From: Catellatospora citrea
Lineage (GTDB): Bacteria; Actinomycetota; Actinomycetes; Mycobacteriales; Micromonosporaceae
NCBI RefSeq assembly: GCF_003610235.1
Contig: NZ_RAPR01000001.1
Location: 3,968,001 to 4,032,000, forward strand
Direction: 5' to 3'
DNA: 64,000 nt
Positions 54,672 through 63,869 of the stretch are shown one piece after another; the stretch's first letter is position 1, and every line of letters begins with the position of its first letter. A program made the translations under genes and the position numbers. The notes under the pieces are model-generated. The model was not told the origin of the DNA. It searched no databases and was given only the letters and a program-made list of their open reading frames with translations.

Positions 54672-56429
54672 TTACTGCGCCACACCCATGGAGAGGTAGT
54701 CGTACTGACCGAACGCCTCGTTGACGAAGACGTTGGTCACGCCCTTGCCGCGCAGCGTCAGAGCCTTGGCCCAGACACCCGGCAGGATGACCGCCTCTTC
54801 CATGACGCGCTTGTCGACCTGCGCCCAGAGCGCTTCGCGCTTCTTGACGTCGGTCTCGGCGACCGCCTGGTCGATCAGGGCGTCGACCTCGGGGATCATG
54901 ACGGAGAGGTTGGACGAGCCACCCGACTCGCGGATGACCCGGCTGTCCACGATCTGCGACAGGAAGCCGAAGCCGTCGTTCCAGTCCGCGCCCCAGCCGT
55001 TGACCATCAGGCCCAGGCCGGTGGACGGGCTGTTGCGGTAGGACGGCTTGCCCGCGTACAGCGAGAAGTAGTCGCCGACCGGGAAGCCCTTCAGGGTGAC
55101 CTTGATGCCCACGCGGGCCAGCGCCTGCTGGAACGCCTCGGCGGTCGCCTTCTCCTTGGGACGCTCGGCCCGGAAGCCCATCGTCACGTCGAAGCCGGTG
55201 GGCTTGCCGCAAGCCTGCAGCGACGCCTTGGCCTTGTCCAGGTCACCCTTCTTGTCCGCACCCGCCGGGTAGACGTCGGTCGGCGCGTAGCCCGGGATCT
55301 GCGGCGGCATGATGCTCGTGGCGATCTGGCCGCCGGCGAACTCGCCACCGAACGCAGCCTGGTACGAGGTGCGGTCCATGGCGTACATGACAGCCTCGCG
55401 GCACTCCTTCTTGTCGAAGGGAGCGACCTTGGGGTTGATCGAGGTGTACCAGAGGCGGGCGACCGACGGGTTGTCGGCGTACGCCTTCTTGTCGGCGTCC
55501 TGCAGCACCTTCGGCAGCGCGGCCGGCTGCACGCCGGTGCCCGCGATGTCGACGTGCAGGTCACCCGAGATCAGCTGGTTGTCGATGTCGTCGGCGTTCA
55601 GGCCGATCTTGACGTCGTACGCGTCCGGCAGCGCCTTGCGGTTCGGGTCGGTCGCCTTGTCCCAGTTCGGGTTGCGCTTGAGCGTGAAGCCCTTGCCCGC
55701 CTCGTACTTGTCGAACATGTACGGGCCGGAGGAGATGACGTGCTCCTTGTACTTCACACCGTTGTCCTTCGCGGCCGGCACCGGCACGGTGGCCGGCAGC
55801 ATCGCGAAGTAGTCGAAGCCACCGAACGGCTGCTTCAGGTGGAAGACGATGGTCCGCTCGTCCGGGGTCTCGATCGCCTTGGTGTCGGCGGCCTTGTCCT
55901 TGAACGGGCCCTTGTAGTCGGCCTCGAGGGCCAGCGAGTCGTTGAAGTAGGTGTAGCCGTTGACCAGCACCTCCTTGTCCATCGACCGCATGACGCCGTA
56001 CTTCACGTCCTTGGACGTGATCGCGGTGCCGTCCTCGAACTTGACGCCGGCGCGCAGCTTGTAGGTCCAGGTCTTGCCGCCGTCGCTGGGCACGCCCAGG
56101 CTCTCGGCGAGGTCCGGGACGAGCTCGCCGCTGGCGGCGCCCGGAGCCGGCTTGAACATGACCAGCGACCGGCCGTACAGGCGGAGCAGGTTCCAGGAGA
56201 GGCCGTAGTAGGTGTCGCCGGGGTCGACAGAGTCCCAGTCGGACGAGATGGCCATCTTGAGCGTGCCACCCGTCTTGTCAGACGGGTTGAACACCGAGGT
56301 GAGCGCGGCGTTGAACTCCGGCTTCACCTCCTGGGTCTTCGGAGTTTCCTCACCGGAACCGCAAGCTGCGGTGACCGCGAGTGCGAAGACGGCCGAGGCC
56401 GCCGCCAGCACCCTTCCCTTGTTTCTCAC
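54672..56429 (-). CDS. oppA: Oligopeptide-binding lipoprotein OppA-like (SBP family 5)
   Basis: 585 aa. Lipoprotein signal (VLAAASAVFALAVTAACG). Family 5 blocks: SDWDSVDPGDTYYGLSWNLLRLY, WTYKLRAGVKFEDGTAITSKDV, AVMYAMDRTSYQAAFGG, MVNGWGADWNDGFGFL. Captures peptides outside the membrane for OppBCDF. It lies between the permease genes in the order oppC-oppA-oppB-oppD-oppF. Confidence 0.93.
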   Translation of the reverse strand: MRNKGRVLAAASAVFALAVTAACGSGEETPKTQEVKPEFNAALTSVFNPSDKTGGTLKMAISSDWDSVDPGDTYYGLSWNLLRLYGRSLVMFKPAPGAASGELVPDLAESLGVPSDGGKTWTYKLRAGVKFEDGTAITSKDVKYGVMRSMDKEVLVNGYTYFNDSLALEADYKGPFKDKAADTKAIETPDERTIVFHLKQPFGGFDYFAMLPATVPVPAAKDNGVKYKEHVISSGPYMFDKYEAGKGFTLKRNPNWDKATDPNRKALPDAYDVKIGLNADDIDNQLISGDLHVDIAGTGVQPAALPKVLQDADKKAYADNPSVARLWYTSINPKVAPFDKKECREAVMYAMDRTSYQAAFGGEFAGGQIATSIMPPQIPGYAPTDVYPAGADKKGDLDKAKASLQACGKPTGFDVTMGFRAERPKEKATAEAFQQALARVGIKVTLKGFPVGDYFSLYAGKPSYRNSPSTGLGLMVNGWGADWNDGFGFLSQIVDSRVIRESGGSSNLSVMIPEVDALIDQAVAETDVKKREALWAQVDKRVMEEAVILPGVWAKALTLRGKGVTNVFVNEAFGQYDYLSMGVAQ

Positions 56430-56497
56430 TAACTTCCTCCCTGGGGGGAACGGTTCGTGTCTCGAACCGCGCTGTGGGTGGTGTTGCGTGGCTCGGG

Positions 56498-57508
56498 TCA
56501 GCGCTTGCTCTTGGGATCGAGCGCGTCGCGGAGTCCGTCGCCGAACAGGTTGAAGGCCAGCACGGTGATGAAGATCGCCATGCCGGGGAAGAACATGAAG
56601 TGGACCACCGAGTTGCGTGCCGCGTCGGCGAGCAGGCCACCCCAGGTCACGCCGGGCTCGCCGACGACCTGGCGCTGCACGCCGACGCCGAGGAAGGACA
56701 GCGCCGCCTCGAACAGGATGTTCGTGGGGATCAGCAGGGTGGCGTACACCAGAATGGGTGCCACCAGGTTCGGCAGCATCTCCTTGACGATGATGTACGG
56801 CCCGCGGGCGCCCAGGCTGCGGGCGGCGTCGACGAACTCGCGTTCGCGCAGCGACAGCGTCTGGCCGCGCACGATGCGGGCGATGTACGGCCAGTTGAAG
56901 AAGCCGATGATGAAGATCAGCAGGGCGATGCGCAGCGAGTTGCCGGACAGCCCGAACGCCTTGTCGGGCAGCACCCCGACCAGCGCGATCGCGAACAGCA
57001 GCAGCGGGAACGCCAGGAAGACGTTCATCAGGAAGCTGATCACGGTGTCGACGATGCCGCCGAAGAAGCCGGCGATGACGCCCATGGCGGAGCCGATCAG
57101 CACCGACACCAGGGTGGCGAGGAAGGCGATCAGCAGGGAGACCCGGGCGCCGTAGACGATCTCGCTGAACAGGTCGCGGCCGTTCTGCGGCTCCAGGCCG
57201 AACAGGAAGTCACCGCTGATGCCGCTGTTCTCGAAGAACAGGAAGTTTCCGCGGGGCAGGCCGCCCAGCTCCGCCGCGAGCAGGCTGTTGTCCTGGTGGA
57301 ACTCGTTCGGGGGGTGGCCGAGCCAGCCCACGATCAGCGGGGCGAAGACCGCCATGAGGATCAGCAGGATCACCACTATGCCGCCGGCCATGGCCGCCTT
57401 GTCGCGCTTGAGGCGCGTCCAGGCGATGCGGCCGAGGGAGCGTCCCTCGATCGCCTTCGCGGCTGCCTTGGTCCCCTCGGGGGCCGAGGTGTCGGTTCGC
57501 GTGGCCAT
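56498..57508 (-). CDS. oppC: Oligopeptide ABC transporter permease OppC-like
   Basis: 336 aa. A hydrophilic N terminus (~30 residues), then RLKRDKAAMAGGIVVILLILMAVFAPLI, typical of OppC/DppC, a long external loop, and helices with the EAA-like loop LREREFVDAARSLGARGPYIIVKEM. First gene of the operon; the 367-bp region upstream carries its promoter. Confidence 0.93.
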   Translation of the reverse strand: MATRTDTSAPEGTKAAAKAIEGRSLGRIAWTRLKRDKAAMAGGIVVILLILMAVFAPLIVGWLGHPPNEFHQDNSLLAAELGGLPRGNFLFFENSGISGDFLFGLEPQNGRDLFSEIVYGARVSLLIAFLATLVSVLIGSAMGVIAGFFGGIVDTVISFLMNVFLAFPLLLFAIALVGVLPDKAFGLSGNSLRIALLIFIIGFFNWPYIARIVRGQTLSLREREFVDAARSLGARGPYIIVKEMLPNLVAPILVYATLLIPTNILFEAALSFLGVGVQRQVVGEPGVTWGGLLADAARNSVVHFMFFPGMAIFITVLAFNLFGDGLRDALDPKSKR

Positions 57509-57875
57509 ATACCGGCTGCCTCCCTGCGGAGGCGACGACGTCGCACCGGTCTGCCCGGACGGGCGGGTGGCGGTGCGCCGCGCGCGACATCCGCTCGGTT
57601 GTTACCTGCGTGATTCGCGCCGCCCGACCCTCTCTCCACCGTGGGGGCGGTCGGATGACAGGGCGACAGCGGTGGGGTGTGGTGCACGCCACCGCATGAT
57701 CAGAGCATTCTTCGCAAGTTCGTCCGGCGTCAAGCTCACAGGGTGCCTGTAACCAAGTTCAGGCCGGTCCGTGATGAGGGCGTTATAAAAATGGGACGCC
57801 GGGTACGAAGAAAATCGCAGGTAAAAGCTAAGAAGACATCGAGTTATGCGAATCTTTGTGGAACGGGGAGGCCGC
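57509..57875. other. 367-bp region between recR and oppC
   Basis: Upstream region of the opp operon on the minus strand. The part from about 57760 to 57860 is unusually AT-rich (GCGTTATAAAAATGGGAC at 57779-57796 and several AAGAA tracts), a likely promoter or leader. A GTGGGG/GGCGGTCGGA-rich stretch near 57640-57680 is repetitive. No ORF or known RNA was recognised. Confidence 0.4.
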
Positions 57876-58469
57876 TCAGAGGGTCCGTCGGCCCTCGAAA
57901 GCACGACCGAGAGTGATCTCATCGGCGTACTCCAGGTCGCCGCCGACGGGCAGGCCGCTCGCCAGCCGGGACACCGTGATGCCCATCGGCTTGACCAGGA
58001 GCGCGAGATACGTCGCCGTGGCCTCGCCCTCGGTGTTCGGGTCCGTGGCGAGGATCAGCTCGGTCACCTGCCCCGAGGCGAGCCGGGCCATCAGCTCACG
58101 GATGCGCAGGTGGTCGGGGCCGATGCCCTCCAGCGGATTGATCGCCCCGCCGAGCACGTGGTAGCGGCCGCGGAACTCGTTGGTCCGCTCGATCGCGACG
58201 ACGTCCTTGGGCTCCTCCACCACGCAGAGCGCGTCCTCCCGCCGCCGCGGGTCGCGGCAGATGCGGCACTGCTCCTCCTCGGCGACGTTGAAGCAGAGCA
58301 CGCAGAAGCGCACCTGCTCCTTGACCCGGGTGAGCGCGGCGGCCAGCCGCTTGATGTCCGTCGGATCGGCCGAGAGCACGTGGAACGCGATGCGCTGGGC
58401 GCTCTTGGGCCCCACTCCGGGGAGCCGGCCGAGCTCGTCGATGAGGTCCTGGATCGCGCCTTCGTACAC
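57876..58469 (-). CDS. recR: Recombination mediator protein RecR
   Basis: 197 aa, typical length. Helix-hairpin-helix ([17 protein letters not shown]), C4 zinc finger ([16 protein letters not shown]), and a Toprim domain ([26 protein letters not shown] ... [14 protein letters not shown]). Acts with RecO/RecF at single-strand gaps. It lies 12 bp downstream of the ybaB gene, an arrangement found in most bacteria. Confidence 0.97.
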   Translation of the reverse strand: MYEGAIQDLIDELGRLPGVGPKSAQRIAFHVLSADPTDIKRLAAALTRVKEQVRFCVLCFNVAEEEQCRICRDPRRREDALCVVEEPKDVVAIERTNEFRGRYHVLGGAINPLEGIGPDHLRIRELMARLASGQVTELILATDPNTEGEATATYLALLVKPMGITVSRLASGLPVGGDLEYADEITLGRAFEGRRTL

Positions 58470-58481
58470 GGTCGGCCGGGC

Positions 58482-58811
58482 CTAGAAGGGAAGGCCCATG
58501 CCGCCGAGACCGGCGGACAGCGGACCCATCTTCTGCTCGGTGAGCTTGCGCACCTCGTCGGCGGCGTTGGTGAACGCGGCGGCCACCAGGTCCTCCAGGG
58601 TCTCCACGTCCTCCGGGTCGACCGCCTTGGGGTCGATGGAGATGCTGCGGAACTCGCCGGAGCCGGTCATCGTCACGGTGACCAGGCCGCCCCCGGCCGT
58701 GCCGGTGACCTCGGCCTCCGCCAGCGCCGCCTGTGCCGAGGCGAGCTGCGCCTGCATCTTCTGCGCCTGCTTCATCAGCTGCTGCATGTTCGGCTGTCCA
58801 CCCGGCCGCAT
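58482..58811 (-). CDS. YbaB/EbfC family nucleoid-associated protein
   Basis: 109 aa. The family helices [30 protein letters not shown], then [22 protein letters not shown] and [24 protein letters not shown] small dimeric DNA-binding protein, normally encoded between dnaX and recR; here it is still beside recR. The C-terminal GLGGMGLPF tail is typical. Confidence 0.95.
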   Translation of the reverse strand: MRPGGQPNMQQLMKQAQKMQAQLASAQAALAEAEVTGTAGGGLVTVTMTGSGEFRSISIDPKAVDPEDVETLEDLVAAAFTNAADEVRKLTEQKMGPLSAGLGGMGLPF

Positions 58812-58924
58812 CGCCGCACTCCCCTACCAGTCACCCGTCGGATGTCGCCCTCAGCGTAGTCCCCGCCACCGTCACCGTCATTGATCATGAGGATGCGCGG
58901 CGTCGGGCGGGCGCGGGCATGAAA

Positions 58925-59010
58925 GGGCCCCCGTGCACCCGGTATTGCCTGCTTATCCTTGCTGCCTTCCGGCCCTGGGGAGGTTCACAGGGTGCCGCCG
59001 CACGGGGGCT
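58925..59010 (-). ncRNA. ffs: Signal recognition particle RNA (small bacterial type)
   Basis: On the minus strand the apical domain reads CCAGGGCCGGAAGGCAGCAA and AGGATAAGCAGG, with the GGAA tetraloop and asymmetric A-rich loop that bind Ffh. The terminal stem is GCCCCCGTGC (58927-58936) with 59000-59009. Ends are approximate. It lies next to ybaB-recR and serine tRNAs, as in other actinobacteria. Confidence 0.92.
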
Positions 59011-59073
59011 ACGCAACTGTACCCGGCGGGGGTGCACGTGCCGACCCCGACCCCGGTATGTATCCTTCTCGAC

Positions 59074-59158
59074 GGAGGATTCGCCTAGAGGCCTAGGGCG
59101 CACGCTTGGAAAGCGTGTTGGGATAAAACCCTCACGAGTTCGAATCTCGTATCCTCCG
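59074..59158 (+). tRNA. tRNA-Ser (anticodon GGA)
   Basis: 85 nt. Acceptor GGAGGAT/ATCCTCC, anticodon stem CACGC/GCGTG with loop TTGGAAA (GGA), a long variable arm (TTGGGATAAAACCCTCA region) and T-loop GTTCGAATC. Discriminator G; CCA is not encoded. Confidence 0.95.
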
Positions 59159-59563
59159 CTCTCACGAGCAGTAACGTACCGGAGCCCGGATCGCCACGAT
59201 CCGGGCTTCTGTCGTTTCGCCGGTCCTGCTCCCGCGCGCCGAGGGTGATGTCCGGCTCTCGGGTGCGCCGACGCCATAGCGGTCGGCCTCGACGGACCGT
59301 TGTCCCTTGGTCAGCGCCTTCCGCGCCGCAGCGGAACGGCGGATCTGAAAATATTTACCGCCCAGCGAGATGTCCGGTTAATGCTCGCCTGAAGGTATTC
59401 CTGATGCATAAATCGGTGCAGGAACGGATGAATATGCTGACCAGCGGACCCGAGAAAGCCTCAGCGTGAGGTGGCAGTCACGGAATGTAGTCGTATAGTC
59501 GGTGGCACGACCTCACCCCCGGTGGGAGTCGCCTCACAGGCCGGTGTCTTTAGGGGGACAGCC
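59159..59563. other. 405-bp region between tRNA-Ser and a lipoprotein gene
   Basis: It starts with the tRNA terminator (59183-59207). Positions ~59345-59440 are conspicuously AT-rich (GAAAATATTTACC, GCATAAATCGG) compared with the window. TATAGT near 59495 may be a -10 for the following gene. Only insignificant short ORFs are present. Confidence 0.4.
59183..59207 (+). terminator. Terminator of tRNA-Ser(GGA)
   Basis: AGCCCGGATCG at 59183-59193 pairs with 59197-59207 around CCA, followed by TCTGTCGTTT. Confidence 0.75.
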
Positions 59564-60103
59564 ATGCGCGGAGCTTTCGCCCTCGCGACCGTCATGATGC
59601 TGGGTGCCGCGTGCGCCCAGGCGACACAGGCCCCGGCCACCCCCGAGCAGGGGGCGGTCGTCAGCGCCACACCGGTCGTGCAGGGCCCGGACATCGTCCA
59701 CCTGCAGGGCGTGCGGGACGTGCGCTTCGGGACCAAGCGCGCCGACCTCGAGCCCCGCCTGGACAGGTCCCGCTCCGGCTGCAGCACGCAGGTCACCGGC
59801 ATGCCCCAGGGCAACCTGGTCTTCGCCGCCGACGACCGCCTGGTGATGATGTGGTTCGACGCGCCGCTGCGCACCCCGGAGGGCGTGCACACCGGCAGCT
59901 CGCTGCAGGACGTGCGCGCCGCGTACCCGGATGCCACGGTGCTGACGGCCCCCGCGGACAGCCACCGCTTCGACGGGTTGCTGGTCACCCGGGGCGACCG
60001 CGGCTACCTGTTCCTGCACGACGGCACCACGGTGCAGAAGGCCGTGGCCGGCTACGGCGAGTATCTGACCCGGCTCTTCAATACCGGTTTCGGGGCCTGC
60101 TGA
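59564..60103 (+). CDS. Small secreted lipoprotein of unknown function
   Basis: 179 aa. Signal FALATVMMLGAACAQ with a lipobox cysteine. The body has a pattern typical of small actinobacterial exported proteins: VRDVRFGTKRADLEPRLD, two cysteines, and GVHTGSSLQDVRAAYPDAT (similar to secreted proteins with a paired beta-repeat). The ATG lies 5 nt after AGGGGGA, which decides the start. Confidence 0.7.
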   Translation: MRGAFALATVMMLGAACAQATQAPATPEQGAVVSATPVVQGPDIVHLQGVRDVRFGTKRADLEPRLDRSRSGCSTQVTGMPQGNLVFAADDRLVMMWFDAPLRTPEGVHTGSSLQDVRAAYPDATVLTAPADSHRFDGLLVTRGDRGYLFLHDGTTVQKAVAGYGEYLTRLFNTGFGAC

Positions 60104-60125
60104 ACCCTCGTGTAGAGTCTTCGTC

Positions 60126-60215
60126 GGTGGCGTGTCCGAGCGGCCTAAGGAGCACGCCTCGAAAGCGTGTGAGGGGGTAACTCCTCCGAGGGTTCAAATC
60201 CCTCCGCCACCGCCA
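60126..60215 (+). tRNA. tRNA-Ser (anticodon CGA)
   Basis: 90 nt with encoded CCA. Acceptor GGTGGCG/CGCCACC, anticodon stem CACGC/GCGTG with loop CTCGAAA (CGA, reads TCG), long variable arm and T-loop GGTTCAAATCC. Confidence 0.95.
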
Positions 60216-60221
60216 ACGGTG

Positions 60222-60258
60222 CAACGCCCGGCAGTCCTCCACGGACAGCCGGGCGTTG
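60222..60258 (+). terminator. Terminator of tRNA-Ser(CGA)
   Basis: CAACGCCCGGC at 60222-60232 pairs with 60248-60258, followed by TCCTTTTCCC. Confidence 0.75.
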
Positions 60259-60340
60259 TCCTTTTCCCGCAACGCTTCCGGCCCCCCGGGCACGGTGTGC
60301 CGCGCCTATGATGCGCCTCACCCTCCGACGAAGGAACGTT

Positions 60341-60973
60341 GTGCTCGCACAGGCCCCGCCGCACCACCCGTCCCCGGCCGCCCCGGTCGTCCGCCGGTTG
60401 CACGGATACCAACTGCTCCTGCTGGTGCTCACCGCCGTGGCGCAGCTGCTGGCGGCGGGCGTGGCCGTCGTCGCCCACGGTCAGGCCGAGGACGTGATCG
60501 CCGGCCTCCCGAGAACCGTCGTGGCACCCGGCACGCTCGGCGGAAGGCCGCGCGATCGCAGCCCCGCGGCGGACGGCCTGATCGCCGACGCGATGCGCGG
60601 GCAGCCCGTCTGGGAAGGCACGGCCGAGGTCAAGGCCGTGTACGGAGACCCGGCGAACGGACTGCTGCTGCACGCGGTGGCCGGCTGGTTCGACTGGGAC
60701 ACCGACGAGCTGACCTATCTCTTCTACGACCTGCGGGTGGCCGGGATCGCCGTGGTCGACATCGACGATGTGCCCGCCGGGCCGCTGGGCGGATACGCCG
60801 CCTGCGGGCATGCGGGCGGCGACGAGGAAGACGCGACGGTCGTGTGCGCCTGGACCGACGAGGACAGCGTCGGGACCTTCATCTGGTTCGGGTCGTCCGT
60901 CGAGGCGGCGCGCGCCGAGTTCATCGCCCTGCGCGGCGAGGTGGAGGTCGTGAAGCCCGTCTCCGAGTGGTGA
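60341..60973 (+). CDS. Single-pass membrane protein with external domain, unknown function
   Basis: 210 aa from the GTG at 60341, which lies 5 nt after GAAGGA. One membrane helix (LLLLVLTAVAQLLAAGVAVVA, ~28-50) leaves ~160 residues outside. The external part has WFDWDTDELTYLFYDLRVAG and two cysteines in AACGHAGGDEEDATVVCAW, which may pair. No family recognised. Confidence 0.65.
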   Translation: MLAQAPPHHPSPAAPVVRRLHGYQLLLLVLTAVAQLLAAGVAVVAHGQAEDVIAGLPRTVVAPGTLGGRPRDRSPAADGLIADAMRGQPVWEGTAEVKAVYGDPANGLLLHAVAGWFDWDTDELTYLFYDLRVAGIAVVDIDDVPAGPLGGYAACGHAGGDEEDATVVCAWTDEDSVGTFIWFGSSVEAARAEFIALRGEVEVVKPVSEW

Positions 60974-61015
60974 TCTGCCGCCTGGGCCTCGCCGCAGCGT
61001 GGGAAGATCGCCCTT

Positions 61016-61726
61016 ATGAGTACGCATATCGGCGCCAAGCCTGGTGAGATCGCGGACCGGGTCCTCATGCCGGGCGACCCGCTACGGGCCAAATGGATCG
61101 CGGAGAACTACCTCGAGGACGCCAAGTGCTACTCGACGGTCCGCAACATGTTCGGTTTCACCGGCACCTACCAGGGCACCCGGGTCTCGGTGCAGGGTTC
61201 GGGGATGGGGATGCCCTCGGCGTCCATCTACGCCCACGAGCTGATCAACGAGTACGGCGTGAAGACGCTGATCCGGGTGGGGTCCTGCGGGGCCCTGGCC
61301 GAGTCGCTGAACCTGCGCGACGTGGTCGCCGCGATCGGGTCGAGCACCGACTCGAACATGAACCGGATGCGCTTCGACGGCCTGATCGACTACGCGCCGG
61401 TGGCGGACTTCGGGCTGCTGCGCAAGGCCGTCGAGGTGGCCGAGCAGCGCGGCGTCACCATGCGCGTCGGCCCGATCCTGGCCGCGGACGCCTTCTACAC
61501 CGACCGCCCCGACCTGTACGACACCCTCGCCGACTACGGCGTGCTCGCGGTGGAGATGGAGTCGGCGGCGCTGTACACGATCGCGGCCCGCTACGACGCC
61601 CGCGCGCTGACCATCCTCACCGTCAGCGACCACATCAAGCGCGGCGAGGCCACCACGGCGCAGGAGCGCGAGCAGACGTTCTCGCAGATGGTCGAGATCG
61701 CGCTCGACACCGTCGTCGCCGCCTGA
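61016..61726 (+). CDS. deoD: Purine-nucleoside phosphorylase DeoD
   Basis: 236 aa, the hexameric low-mass PNP family. [13 protein letters not shown] (phosphate/ribose site), [25 protein letters not shown], the substrate motif [12 protein letters not shown] and [11 protein letters not shown] (catalytic Asp) are all intact. Cleaves purine nucleosides with phosphate for salvage. Stands alone, ending at a strong terminator. Confidence 0.95.
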   Translation: MSTHIGAKPGEIADRVLMPGDPLRAKWIAENYLEDAKCYSTVRNMFGFTGTYQGTRVSVQGSGMGMPSASIYAHELINEYGVKTLIRVGSCGALAESLNLRDVVAAIGSSTDSNMNRMRFDGLIDYAPVADFGLLRKAVEVAEQRGVTMRVGPILAADAFYTDRPDLYDTLADYGVLAVEMESAALYTIAARYDARALTILTVSDHIKRGEATTAQEREQTFSQMVEIALDTVVAA

Positions 61727-61745
61727 CCCCGGCCGCACGTACGAC

Positions 61746-61785
61746 AAGGCCCCCGGCCGCGGAGCGCTCCGCGGCCGGGGGCCTT
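61746..61785. terminator. 20-bp perfect palindromic terminator
   Basis: AAGGCCCCCGGCCGCGGAGC at 61746-61765 is followed directly by its exact reverse complement to 61785. Lies between convergent deoD and the DUF6114 gene. Confidence 0.85.
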
Positions 61786-61793
61786 CGATCTGT

Positions 61794-63188
61794 TCAGATC
61801 TTGTGTTCGACGATCTTCATGTCGGGCGCCCGCAGCTCGGGCGAGTCGACGTACACCAGGTCGATCACCGGGTCGGTGAAGAAGACCAGCGGCGGCGTCA
61901 GCACCGGCGGCGCGTCGGGCGTGTAGTCGACGTCCAGCACGCCGAGGGCCTTGCCCCGGAACCGGCTGGTGTAGAAGTACACCCGGTCGCCCGCCACCGT
62001 GAGTCGGGGCGTGGTGATGTCGGTGACCGCACCGTCCTTGCCGTACACCCGCAGCCGGAAGTCGTTGGTGTCCGACCTGTCCATGGAGAACCGGAGGGTC
62101 CGTACGGTCCCGCCGTCCTTCGTGGGCAGCTCGACGATCCCGTCGAAGGTGAGCCCGACCATCGACACCCGGGTGCCGGTCATCAGGCCCGGCCGCTCCG
62201 CGACCGCCTGCTGGCCGCGAGCGGCCTTGAGGGTCGGCGCGGGTGACGGGGTCGGGCTGCCGGACGGTTCGGGCGCGTCCGACCCGCTCGGTGCCGGGCT
62301 GCCGGACGGTTCCGGCTTGCCGGATGGCTCCGGGCTGCTGGACGGCTCCGGCTTCGGGGAGGCCGACGGCTTCGGCCCCTCGGTCGGCGACGGGTCCGGC
62401 TCCTCCGGGGAGGGGCACGGCTCCGGCGAGGCTGCCGGGCTCGGCGACGCCTGGTCGGCGCCGAGCAGGCCGCCGACCGCGTCGAGGAGCCCGCCGACGA
62501 CCTCGCGTACCGGCCCGGTCCGGGCCGTGGACTGCGTGCCGCAGTCCGCGGCCCGTGCGGGCTGCTGCGCCACGACCAGGCTGAGCGCGCTGGCCGTCAG
62601 TGTCGCCACGGCGATCACCATCGCGGCGTGACGCGGGCCGCCGTGGTGCCGCTCGTCGGCGACCGTCTGGTCCTCGGCCGGCTGGCGCGGGGCGGGCACT
62701 CCGTCGCGCAGCGGGTTCACCGCGGGCGGCAGGGTGTCCGTCATCGGCCCGTCGAGCAGGCCGTCCATGTCCGCGTGCTGGTCACCGTCGTCACCGGACT
62801 CCGGCTCGCCGCCACCTGCCGGGTCGCCGTCGGCCGGGTTCCACGCGAAGATCAGGCCACCGCCGGCGATGCCGAGCAGCGTTCCCACGAACCAGCCACC
62901 CAGGTTGACGGCCAGCAGCGAGTAGATCGCGACGAACACGGCGATCAGGCCGTAGAACATCCGCTGCGCGGGCGTGAACCAGGCCAGCAGGCCCGCCAGC
63001 ACCAGCATCAGCGGGATGAGCAGCGCCTGGAAGCCGTTGATGCCGACACTGAGAGTGGCCCCGTCGAGGGTCATCTTCGTGCTGGCGATGATCTCCACGC
63101 CGGCCAGTGCGGCCAGCAGACCACCCCAGAACGGGCGGCTGCGCCGCCAAGCGGTGAACCGTTGCCACAGGGTCACTGGTGCCTCCAA
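61794..63188 (-). CDS. DUF6114-like membrane protein with Ser/Pro linker and external domain
   Basis: 464 aa. The N-terminal ~120 residues contain about four hydrophobic helices (RRSRPFWGGLLAALAGVEII; FQALLIPLMLVLAGLLAWF; GLIAVFVAIYSLLAVNLGG), as in actinobacterial DUF6114 proteins. A fifth helix at ~187-205 is followed by a Ser/Pro/Glu low-complexity linker (~245-320) and a beta-rich external domain (~330-464). Downstream partner of the DUF6230 gene (54-bp gap), as in Streptomyces. Function unknown. Confidence 0.75.
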   Translation of the reverse strand: MEAPVTLWQRFTAWRRSRPFWGGLLAALAGVEIIASTKMTLDGATLSVGINGFQALLIPLMLVLAGLLAWFTPAQRMFYGLIAVFVAIYSLLAVNLGGWFVGTLLGIAGGGLIFAWNPADGDPAGGGEPESGDDGDQHADMDGLLDGPMTDTLPPAVNPLRDGVPAPRQPAEDQTVADERHHGGPRHAAMVIAVATLTASALSLVVAQQPARAADCGTQSTARTGPVREVVGGLLDAVGGLLGADQASPSPAASPEPCPSPEEPDPSPTEGPKPSASPKPEPSSSPEPSGKPEPSGSPAPSGSDAPEPSGSPTPSPAPTLKAARGQQAVAERPGLMTGTRVSMVGLTFDGIVELPTKDGGTVRTLRFSMDRSDTNDFRLRVYGKDGAVTDITTPRLTVAGDRVYFYTSRFRGKALGVLDVDYTPDAPPVLTPPLVFFTDPVIDLVYVDSPELRAPDMKIVEHKI

Positions 63189-63242
63189 GAATCCAGGTGA
63201 CCGGGAACGTGCCTAGCCAACACGTCCCCGGTCGCGACCAGC

Positions 63243-63869
63243 TCAGTCAGCGAAGCAGCCAGTGCTGTCCATGGAAACCGTCAGCGACAGGCCGTGCAGC
63301 GAGAACGTGCCGGCCTGGGTCAGCCGCGCGACCTGCTTGACGCCCGCGATGTCGGCGCGGTCGGCCTCCTGACCGAACAGGCCGGCCTGGCCGTGGTGCG
63401 GACCGCCGGCGGTCAGCTCCGACGCGTCCGCACCGATGTTGATGTTGGTGAAGACGGCGTCGCCCTCCAGCTTGTCCATGCCGATGAGCAGGTTCTCCGC
63501 CGTCACCGGCGCGCCCTTCTCGCGGCCGGCCCGGATGAACAGCGTGACGGCGCCCAGGCCCGGGATCGGCGTGGTCACCGACTGGCACAGGTTGGTCAGC
63601 GTCGCGTCCTTGATCGCCGACATCGCCACCGGGTGCGGCGTGCCGTTCTTCTCGGTGACTACGCCGCCGTACTGGCTGAAGCCCTCGGCCACCAGGACGT
63701 CCGCCGAGATCTTGGCGGTCTGCCCGGAGACGTGGAAGGTGACCGGGACGGCGCCGTTGGCCACGCCGGCCATCAGGCCGGAGACCGCGATGGTCGCCGG
63801 GATCACCACGGCGGCGAAGCGCCGCCATCTGGTACGCCCCAGTACCAGATTGCCTTGCGAGTCCTTCAC
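63243..63869 (-). CDS. DUF6230-like exported protein
   Basis: 208 aa from the GTG at 63867-63869, which follows AGGAGGT by 4 nt. One N-terminal hydrophobic segment (FAAVVIPATIAVSGLMAGV) works as signal or anchor. The body has VPVTFHVSGQTAKISADVLVAEGF and DATLTNLCQSVTTPIPG. This family is found beside DUF6114 genes in spore-forming actinomycetes and is sometimes mislabelled cholesterol esterase. Role unknown. 131 bp follow to the right edge with no further gene start seen. Confidence 0.75.
   Translation of the reverse strand: MKDSQGNLVLGRTRWRRFAAVVIPATIAVSGLMAGVANGAVPVTFHVSGQTAKISADVLVAEGFSQYGGVVTEKNGTPHPVAMSAIKDATLTNLCQSVTTPIPGLGAVTLFIRAGREKGAPVTAENLLIGMDKLEGDAVFTNINIGADASELTAGGPHHGQAGLFGQEADRADIAGVKQVARLTQAGTFSLHGLSLTVSMDSTGCFAD

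Noticed and set aside
59074..60215. The two tRNA-Ser genes as attachment sites of an integrated element
   Set aside because: No integrase, no duplicated tRNA 3' end and no foreign genes are visible between or beside them.
62240..62460. Short tandem DNA repeats in the DUF6114 gene as a regulatory array
   Set aside because: They encode a Ser/Pro/Glu low-complexity linker and lie fully within the coding frame.
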